Positions 55,608 to 64,000 of a DNA stretch of 64,000 bases are shown piece by piece; positions within the stretch are counted from its first letter, which is position 1, and every line of letters begins with the position of its first letter. A model generated the notes under the pieces. It had not been told where the DNA came from and ran no database searches. It was given only the letters and a program-made list of their open reading frames with translations. Source of the DNA: Zygnema circumcarinatum (Eukaryota; Streptophyta; Zygnematophyceae; Zygnematales; Zygnemataceae); NCBI GenBank assembly GCA_037447605.1, contig CM074808.1, positions 1,294,978-1,358,977 of the forward strand, written 5' to 3'. The translations under genes were made by a program, and so were the position numbers.

Positions 55608-56857
55608 TGACGTAAGGGAAGGTGCAGTTGGGCATAGGCGTAATTTCAGATTCACATCTTGGAAGGTCATCTATGCAGAGGGTCCCTGCCGCGGAACCTT
55701 ATTTGGGGTTCTGAAGCATGAGAAATTAAGTTTTGTTAGCAAGGTGGTTTGTACCGTAGAGCCGTTCGGATGCAATTGCCATTGGGTTGGTAAATTCATG
55801 ACTAAGCCATTCCTGATTACTGGAGAGATGTTTATAACCACGTCGAGTTCCGAAATGAAAATTCCTAGCCATCGATTAATCGCTAAAAAGGAGATCCGTA
55901 CCCATCGGCTAATTGCTGAAGGGAAATTGGTAGCCGCTTACGAATGACTTACTAGACTCTTGACAAAACACATAGTAGGCGGCTAGATTTGTATTATCAT
56001 TCTACTCTGAATAACGAACAGCCCCCCAAGAAGCGCTTACTTTAGCTTTTTTTAGTTTGCACTTTGCCGCGAGGTCTGCTAAGGAGCGTTAGTTAGTATA
56101 TTTCGATGTGACTAGTAATGACCAACGACTCGTGTCTAAAGCCGTCACCAATAGCCGCGACTAGGGATGAATATCAGACAGCACGACATCCAACCGCCGT
56201 CAATACGTGTCCACAGCACCCTCCCCTCCCCTTACCTCCCCTGAGAGTCAGACTCACAAGACAACATAGGGGGGTCAATCCCAATCGTTGTTGGCATTCA
56301 TTTTTCAAACCTGCCGTACATGTTTCCCGCGAAATAGGGTTCAAACAGACACGGCGACAGCAGTAGCAGCCCGCCCGAAGCGGAGCGGACCCGCCGAACC
56401 GGGGCCGGGCCAGGCTGGGCCGGGGCGGCAGCCGCCACGGCGCCATGCGTCAACTCGGACACGCGACGCGTGGCAGGCGCCTTCCCTGGCCCTTGCGCCA
56501 AATGCTGCGAGGACTTGCAAGGGAGGCGGCCCTTTGGAGGCTGCAAGGGAGAGAGAGGGAGAGGGAGAAGGAGAGCAGGGAGGGAGGGCCGGCATGCTCG
56601 ACGCTGCAGGACAGAGAGAATCAAAGACGCACGTGAATATAAGAGTCCTTTCTTTTGGCAGGGCTGCTTTTGACTGGAATTAAAAGCATGGAGGTCTCGG
56701 GTGGAGTATCTTGTATTGTGAACTGCAGGTAGGTACAGGGTTGGTCAGGATGAAAAGTGTTTTCAGCGCAGAAGGAAATGCGTTCTCGTTTGCAGATTAT
56801 TTCAATTGCTTGTACTCAAGCCGCTCTCCTTAGGCGGGAGGAAAAGTAGAAGCTGGT
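55608..56857. other. Intergenic region and upstream region of the ankyrin kinase
   Basis: After the ATCase stop the sequence is ordinary intergenic DNA with no recognisable gene. At about 56360-56600 a GC-rich patch with GAGAGGGA repeats (56547-56580) resembles the leader regions of other genes and probably contains the transcription start of the ankyrin kinase, whose ATG is at 56858. Confidence 0.4.
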
Positions 56858-59800
56858 ATGACGGTTACAAACGGTTACAGCGGTGGGACCAAGGCCGTCA
56901 TTTCCAAGCCTCATCATCCGGAGCCTGTCGCTGCGTTTTCGACCGCAACCAAGTCAGGCAGCTCTGCACGTTCTGCTCGAAGTCGCGCGCCTGAGGAGCT
57001 CGATGATACCGCCCACCTTCTCTTCTTTGCGAGCAGAGGCGACGTTGAGTCGGCCAGAGCCATTCTTAAGAGTGGAGCAAATGTGAACGCTTCCGATTAT
57101 GACGGCCGCACAGCTCTGCACTTGGCAGCCAGCGAGGGAAAGCTGGAAATGATCGACCTTCTCTTGTCCGTAGGAGCAGACGTGAATGCGACGGACCGCT
57201 GGGGCAGGACTGTATGTTTTTCGCGGCGCGTCAACTCTGCTGCCATGCAACTTCTGACAAGGCTCTCTGAGTTAGGCTGTGCCTTGATGACTTTTGTGAT
57301 TTAGCTTTTTTATGTTTTTAAGGCGGAGAAAGATTAAATTCTAAATGCTCTCTTTTCATCAGCACACTTTGTTTATCTCTGCGGAAATCTCCTCAAACTT
57401 TGCTTTTCGAAGGTGGATTACTATCTGCTTGCTTTTCACCAAAGGGCATAGCAAGCATTTGTCGCCTCATTGGCACTGTGTCTTTTCCCATGTGATTGTA
57501 TCCGTGACTAGAGCAGTTTAAATGAGGCTGAAGATGTCTTTCTTTTTTTGGGTGGAACATGAAAGTGCAGCCTCTATCTGATGCGTTGCACGCCGGCTAC
57601 GAGGAGGCCTGCAGACAGATCAGAGCAGCCGGCGGGAAAGCCTCCGCGGTACGAATTCGTGTCCATTACTTTTTCCCTGGCCTATATGGAAATTTGAGGA
57701 GTGGTCCTGGATGGGGATGCACGTCTTCGAAAAAGGACTTGTCCGAATTTCCTTGAACATGAAGTAGAGCCTGTTCACTTTTGCTTATTACCCTCGCTCG
57801 TGATCGACTTGCACTTAATATGCCGCCATTTTTCTATGGGTTTAATCTAATTGCATTCTACTCGCGCCTTCCCTATAATCCAAACGTGAATTTTCATCTT
57901 GTATTGTGTTGGTGAAGGTAGATAATATTTACACATAGAAAGACTCAGGGATAAAGCATTCATCATGTACGTTATATTGCATCTCTTGTACACGGACATA
58001 GCGCGTTCTCCTTGTCCACCAATGCTATCAAATTCGAGAGAATGAGTACTGCAGGCAGCATCCTGTTTCCATGGGACTCGGTCGACTACGTTGATTCAGA
58101 GGGTGGGGCCGCTCACTAGAGCTATAGCTCATGCAGGATGTATTGTTTATAGTCTTACACTAGACAAAGAACAAACCCTCCAGTTCTTTTTACTTCATTT
58201 ATTAGTTGTGGGTCTCGGCCAACAGCAATGCTGCCTTTTCAAGCATGCCTGAAAGCCATTGGTTCGGTACTTGTCCTTTTCTCCATGTGTGACATATGTT
58301 GTATTCTGCGGTTAATTCCGTGTATGATCACATCTGGCTCAGCAAAAGTTTTGTCCTTTCTGTCCAAACTTGGCTTTCTTCCAATACTTCCCGGGAGAAC
58401 ACACACAGACACACACACGCCCCCCCCCCACACCCATACCCCCACACACACAGGCAATCTGACAGCGGCTAAATCATGAGAAGCTCATAAGCATGCATGC
58501 AACTGTTGGTCTTTATTTCTGGCTGGCCCTGTATTGACATCCATCCAAGAACAATAATGAACTGATGAGCTGCTCTTTGTGAGAAGTTCTCTCGCTTGCT
58601 TCCTCGATCGGAACAGCGGCTTTTGACAGTCTTTACGTCCAGCTGCATGTTGAGCTTGAAGGTGCCATCGTGCTGTTGGGGCCATCTTTGCAGGAAACTG
58701 GGCCGTTGGCAACTCCCAACTTAAGCCCTGCAAAAGATTCAAAAGATGTTTTTGAAATCGACGTGTCTGAGCTGGATTTTCAAAATGCGGAGACTGTGGG
58801 CAAGGTCGGTTCGCCTGAAACTCATTCATTCCCTATGTGATCACTCTATGTTGCACAGTACCAATATTTTTTGTCAGAGATCATTAGGAAAACTTCTCAG
58901 ATGTGCCCATGACCTGGCCATCTTTTAGTTCTGCAATGTATGGCATTTCTGGAGCTTTCCGGCTTTGATGACAAGCCTCCAATCACGACCGTTTCATACA
59001 ATTGCCAAGGAATGGACTCAATGCAGGAACTCTTGCCGAAGCGGCAAGAGATGTTCCTTTTGCATGTCATTAAAACGCATGTTTGAGTTGGTATGGTTTC
59101 CTTTTATAAAAGTGGCAACTCCTGCTTTTAGGTCACAGTATTTGCTCCTTTTGGTTTGAATATAGCCAGTACTCGTCCTGTTCACACTTGTTAAGTATAA
59201 TTTGAATCACATTCATGTTGGCTTAATCCTGATTGTGTTTAAGTTGCATTTGCACAAAATCCTATTTGCACGTGTCCCGCGTCCCTATAAGTTCAATCGC
59301 CTCCGCTTGGCGTTTCTTATATTTCGCAGGGAGTGCGTCGATGACGAGTTTTCAGGCCAAACGTTTGTTTTGCTATGGCAGGGTGCCCACGGGGAAATCC
59401 GAGTTGTGAACTGGCGGGGGACACGTGTCGCTGTGAAGACCATTCTTTCTCAGTTGTCGACTCGGCCTCAAGTGGAGTATGCTCTACTCTCGTCACTTGC
59501 TTGAAACCGAAGTCATGTTTTCTACGTTCCACTGCAGAGAGATTGCGAGTATGTGAAGGGGAGCACTGAGAGACGTGTGTGTCTGTCTGACAGGAGGGAG
59601 TTCCGCGATGAGCTGATGCTGTTGAAAAAGCTCCGCCATCCCAACATTGGTGAGGGCCCATAAAGGGGACGAATTCTTTGGAGCACTCGAGGACTTGCCA
59701 TGTATCGTCATAATTTCCTTTTTCAGTGATATAAATTTTAGTGGTGGGAGTGACAGGAGGAGTGTGATGTTACAAGTGTGATTTATTGCCCGGTTCGCTT

Positions 59801-62292
59801 GCTTCTTCGCACTTCTGGATAGCGCTTTTCTCTTTGGTTGTATTTCATGTGTCAAAGTCAAGTTGAATTGTAGAATTATAACGTCTGGATAAACTTATGA
59901 GTAGTTTTTGTGGCAATAGTGTGTACTTATAAGTGCTTCATCTGCGTTTGGAGGAAAACGAAGTTCAATTTCTGGGAGCTGTGACGTTGACTGAGCCGAT
60001 GATGCTGATCACGGAGTACCTCAGCAGGGTGAGCTGGCTCTATGCCAAACTTGTGTGTGTTCGAATTTTTCAAATCTCTCATGCTTGTCTACATCTTGAG
60101 CTGCTTTGTTTTGTCTCCACATAAGGTCAGCTCCGATAGTGGAAAATTGAAAAGGCCGTCTATTCCATTCAAACACAAACCTTATTTTGGGTCATCGGAA
60201 AGATTGCCAGTCAAAGGGCATCATTGGTCTAGTTTTCTTATTATAATTGAATGTATGCTCGAGAACAACTCCTGCCTATAGGTGTCTACATATGGTGAAG
60301 CATTTTCAATCACTAGTCGCACGATCTCTTCACTTTCAGCGATTTACTTTCGGGGCTTTCTGTGCGTCAGCTTCATTAAGCTCGAATTGCTTAGTTGATA
60401 GACGATTTTTGTGAAGTCTATGCCATGGTTCCTTGTTTTTGTGAGCAGAATTGATCAATATCCACCTTTCCTTGCCAGTGTTCATTCTCTTCATGAAAGA
60501 TTTGCCGGCTCAAAGCGAGTCGATGGCTAGGTAGTGGCTATGTTCCTAACCGCTAGTCGAGGAAATGCAGGGCGATCTCCATGATATCCTGGCTCGAAAA
60601 GGTCCCCTTAGTGCTGACGAGGCTGTGCATTATGCCCTCGACATAGCACGGTACGGTTGTCCTCTGAAAACCCTAGAATTTTGAGTGCACTTTAGTGCTG
60701 GAAGTATGAATAACGTGGCCCCAATTCCATATCTCAGGGACCACACTCTAAGGTCTTTGCCTCCCCCTGCTACCCTCCTCCTCCTGTTGACTGGCAGCCT
60801 GCACACCGTCTGCAGGGGCATGAACTACCTCCATCAGCATAAGCCTGAAGCGATAGTGCACCTGGATTTGAAACCAAGGCAAGTCTATTCCATTCCTGTC
60901 TCAGATTGGGGATGGCAGTGATAGGGTAGTCAGAACGGCAGTGCGCTTTTGGGGGCTAGCTCCCGATAGCGCTCGCTTAACCATTCGAGGGAGTGAGTGT
61001 TCTGAATGTGAAGGTTGGGTTTTGATCTGCAGAAACCTGCTTAGAGACGAAGCAGGTCACCTGAAGGTCGCAGACTTTGGGCTCAGCCGACTCCTCCGCA
61101 CGCAAACTGAGGATCCTGTACAGGAATCAGCTTACGATGCACGCGAGCGGAGCACCTGTGAGTGGCTTAGTAAATGAATACACATGTTGGGTATGATTTG
61201 TACGGCAGACTTACAAAGCCACCTACAGACGCTTTAACGATTGGTTTCATATCAAACAAAGTGGTAGTTGCTCCGGCATTACTAACATTCGGTCTTTTCT
61301 GGATTTTGAACGTGTAGAATTGGGACTTGAGGAATGAAACCTAAAAGACATTTGGGGTGGAATTATAGGCAGAATCCGTTAATCCCACGATCATGGATTT
61401 GTTGAATGTAATCTGATCAAATGGGTATATGTGGTTGGTGCCCGTCAAAGTCGATACTCTTTGTCCTTTGGCCCAACCCCTGAACAATTTTCTGATCCAA
61501 GAGCTAGTCGTGAATTACCTGCAGACTTGTACATTGCTCCTGAACTTCTGCACCACCAGTCCTATGACAAGTCTGTGGATGTCTACTCTTTTGCCATGAT
61601 TGTGCGACAGGTGCGTGTCCTTTACCCGGCCTCTAGTGGATGGGAGAGAGAGGAAGGAGAGAATGAAAGGAGCTGTTGCCCTGCCAGGGAAAGCCCGTTC
61701 GTCCTTTGGGATTGTCTCCTTCTTGGACTGCTAGTGCAGTAGTGATTAGTGGAGGATTCTGGGCGGCGCAGATGTTTGAGGGTGTCTCGACTCCCTCGGA
61801 TGACGACCCCAAAGCGGTGGCGGAAAGATACGCTTCCGAGAATGAGAGGCCGCCTCTAGCAGCAGCCCACTACCCGCCGGGCATGAAAGAGTATGTGTGG
61901 TTACCTTACTGGGGCTCTCCTCATCTGCTGCTCTTGGCTTACGGTTGTAGCCTAAGAACATTGGAGTGATGCAAATGGGGAAAAGAAGCGGCTGCAGATA
62001 CTCAGAATCGCTTGGAGCTGACTGTCTTGCTGTCAAAAATGTGAAGCATTCCTGCAAGAGTGCATCCTTTGCTGTTATGAATCCCATAGCTGAAAGGATT
62101 CTAAATTCTTGCTTGGCTGCATGTTTCAGGCTAATAACGCGCTGCTGGAATCAGGACCCTAAGAAGAGGCCGGCGTTCACGGAGATCATGGAAATTTTGG
62201 AAGCAATGGAGACCAAATTGAGTAGTGAGAGGCATAGGGGGAGAAGTAGCGTTTCCAGCAAACCCGGCTGCTGCCAATGTGTCATCTTGTAA
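56858..62292 (+). CDS. Ankyrin-repeat protein kinase, plant ILK/Raf-like (TKL) type, with C-terminal CaaX box (12 exons)
   Basis: Resembles plant integrin-linked-kinase-like group C MAPKKKs. Exons: 56858-57211, 57571-57648, 58694-58804, 59382-59476, 59594-59649, 59964-60028, 60571-60650, 60816-60878, 61033-61157, 61525-61610, 61772-61890, 62130-62292; about 464 residues, all phases close. Ankyrin repeats lie at about 50-140 (DDTAHLLFFASRGDVESAR, DYDGRTALHLAASEGKLEMI, WGRTPLSDALHAGYEEA). The kinase domain follows FEIDVSELDF: WRGTRVAVKTI (ATP lysine), ELMLLKKLRHPNI, QFLGAVT, LITEYLSRGDLHDIL, IVHLDLKPRN (HLD in place of HRD), LKVADFGLSRLL, YIAPELL, SVDVYSFAMIV and ITRCWNQDPKKRPAFTEI. It ends GCCQCVIL, a CaaX signal with neighbouring cysteines, suggesting prenyl and acyl membrane anchoring. 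The intron after exon 8 has a GC donor (60879). Confidence 0.9.
58401..58453 (+). repeat. CA-rich microsatellite in a kinase intron
   Basis: Degenerate ACACAC and CCCCAC repeat within the intron between kinase exons 2 and 3. No function suggested. Confidence 0.8.
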
Positions 62293-63666
62293 GGCCTTGT
62301 TCCTGATAAGCGGAAATGTTCTCGACAGCTGTGAGGCGGAGCTCCGCTGAGCTCAGCTGAGTTTTTGTTTGATGTTGGGTCTGATGATCTTGCCGGTGCC
62401 GTGCCCCACAAGGAGCTCCCAAGCAGCTTCTGACGCTCAAGAAGGCGTGCTAGCAGTTGCACTGGATGTGACTTGGAATTTTTTCCTTTTTTTTTTTGGG
62501 TATTTGTAGGGCTCTATCTCTCCTTCTCTGGAGTTGTAAGGCAGATGGGTGATTCCCCCCTTTGCTTCGCTGCTGAGTGCAGCAAAACTGAGCCATAGGA
62601 CTGAAGAATTCAGGGCACCATATCCACAGGATTGGCCCCACTTTCACCAACCCTGCGGTCAATGAATCAATCAATTAATCCTGTTCTCCCTTCCATCGGT
62701 CCTGTACAGAAGAGCGCATGCGCTTCTTCAGGAACACTACTGCCTCGACCCTTCCTTCGGAGGAAGCAAAGCTGGAGAGGGCTCCAAGGAGGACATTGAA
62801 TTTGTCATCTGACATTTCCTTGAGGGAAGCGCCAACACTAGCACTAACACTAACACCTGTTAGCAGCAGCCGTAAGTAGGGATGTACATTGGAACGCAGC
62901 GTCGTGTTTTAGAATTCCAATAAAAATCCCTAAAAGTCAGGCCGTTTTATAAAACACTTTTAAAATGGACGGAGTCGTACGAAATGTACAAACACACGGC
63001 TGGGCTGTACGGTCAGCGCAAGCGCAATGCAAGCGAGCGGGTGTTCAAATTCTATGGTCGTACGGTCATTTACAAAGTGTTCTAAAACTCTGAAACTTTT
63101 AGATATTGGAAGGTTCTAATTCTGGAATCTAAAACTCTAAAAAGTCGCTTGTACGGACAACTGTCCATTCCTCATCGCAAGGGGAGCCGTACACCCGCCA
63201 CGTGTCAATCCTGTCCTCACGGGTCACCGCACCGGCCGAGGAAGCTTCGTCCCACCTTCTCTGCTCGTGCGGGAAATGCCAAACGTCGAAATCCGACGGC
63301 TGACGGCGACGAAGCGTCAACGGTCGCCCTTCGCCGCCCGCCCGCCCGCCCTCTCTCGCTAGCTCCCTCCCAGGGGGTGGCGCTTGAGGGAGAGGGAGAG
63401 GGAGTGGGAGAGGGAGAGGAGAGAGGAGAGAGGAGGGGAGGGGAGGGGAGGGGAGGGGAAGGGAGGGGGGAAGAGCAGGCGGGAAGAGGGATACCAGTAA
63501 GGGGGGAAGAATTGAACGGAAAGAGGTTATGCTGCCCCGGGAAGGGAAGCTTTTGCAGGAGGAAGGCTCGCAGTCTGCTTCAGGCGAGCCGCGGGGTCGG
63601 CGAGGGGTAGAAAGAAGGCTTTCGGGGAAGGGAGGGGAACGGGAGGGGAGACGGCGAGGGGAGCAG
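62293..63666. promoter_or_regulatory. Kinase 3' flank and promoter of the right-edge gene
   Basis: No gene is seen. GTACGG occurs at 63007-63012, 63060-63065 and 63151-63156 and CCGTAC at 63187-63192, with CCACGTGTC near 63199. A purine-rich run (63385-63470) with GGGGA units precedes the ATG at 63667. The arrangement repeats that of the other promoters here. Confidence 0.5.
63434..63470 (+). repeat. GGGGA tandem repeat with G-quadruplex potential
   Basis: Five to six GGGGA units ending in a GGGAGGGGGG run, about 200 bp upstream of a start codon and probably within its 5' leader. Same unit as at 29881-29921. Confidence 0.9.
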
Positions 63667-63945
63667 ATGAAGCTGAAAGACCGCTATTTGAATTTGATAG
63701 ACAAAGCGAACGACGCCATGGCACGGCTTGAGTTTGATACGGATTCGCAAGCAATGAAAGTTGCAACTGCAGTGGCTATTGGCATCGGGGTAACGGCGTT
63801 TGCAGGAGTAGCTGTGGCAGCAGCCGTTGGAGGATTTGTTTTGTTTCATGAAAGGTATTCTTCCATCAAGACTTGGAATGGAATTTCAGGGGCAATTGTG
63901 TGCAGCAATTTGGAGGGACAAATTACCAATTATGGTTACTGCTAG
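63667..63945 (+). CDS. First exon of an unidentified membrane protein (partial, cut by the window edge)
   Basis: The ATG at 63667 begins MKLKDRYLNLIDKANDAMAR, an amphipathic, charged helix-like start, then a strongly hydrophobic Ala/Gly/Val segment at about residues 36-60 that looks like a transmembrane helix or glycine-zipper. A plausible donor occurs right after FHER (GAAAG|GTATTC, about 63855), so the frame to 63945 is probably partly intron. The open frame upstream to 63529 is Arg/Gly-rich and looks like leader sequence. The rest of the gene lies outside the window. I do not recognise the family. Confidence 0.45.
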   Translation: MKLKDRYLNLIDKANDAMARLEFDTDSQAMKVATAVAIGIGVTAFAGVAVAAAVGGFVLFHERYSSIKTWNGISGAIVCSNLEGQITNYGYC

Positions 63946-64000
63946 TTTCAACAGGCTCTTAAAGCAACCATTTTCGGTTCCACCATGTACACTTTTCGGG

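Overview
This is a nuclear window from a green-lineage eukaryote, most likely a non-seed streptophyte (bryophyte, lycophyte or charophyte-type alga). The evidence is intron-rich genes (9 to about 18 exons, introns mostly 100-600 bp), several proteins of plant plastid type (threonine synthase, SufE-BolA fusion, plastid-type acyl-CoA synthetase, plant-type aspartate carbamoyltransferase), GC-rich promoter and first-exon blocks, and two families normally associated with animals or algae rather than seed plants (an inward-rectifier K+ channel and a PLOD-type glycosyltransferase). The species cannot be fixed from sequence alone. No transposon, organellar insert, rRNA, tRNA or CRISPR was recognised.

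Layout. + strand: threonine synthase (521-5730), then about 3.5 kb with at most a weak minus-strand transcript candidate, then a GC-rich intronless hypothetical ORF (9224-10420). This converges tail-to-tail with GPN2 GTPase (minus, 14985-11112). GPN2 shares a ~550 bp divergent promoter with SufE-BolA (plus, 15540-18422). Next is an intronless PLOD-type membrane glycosyltransferase (plus, 19377-20831). Three long minus-strand genes follow in tandem: a Kir-like K+ channel (29314-21905), an F-box/JmjC/APH-like fusion (38328-30546) and a DEDDy exonuclease with a C-terminal Mut7-C module (44867-40198). The exonuclease is divergent from a plastid-type long-chain acyl-CoA synthetase (plus, 46141-51736). 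Then, all plus: aspartate carbamoyltransferase (53206-55607), an integrin-linked-kinase-type ankyrin kinase with a C-terminal CaaX box (56858-62292), and the first exon of an unidentified membrane protein cut by the window edge (63667 on).

The genes do not form one pathway. Several are plastid or pyrimidine/amino-acid housekeeping functions, and the rest are signalling, transport or RNA metabolism. What they share is promoter architecture (GTACGG/CCGTAC hexamers, ACGTG G-box cores, purine/pyrimidine tracts near the start codon) and recurrent GC-AG introns. Exon borders were read by eye from reading frame, splice consensus and remembered family sequence, so single-base errors are possible; uncertain exons are marked.
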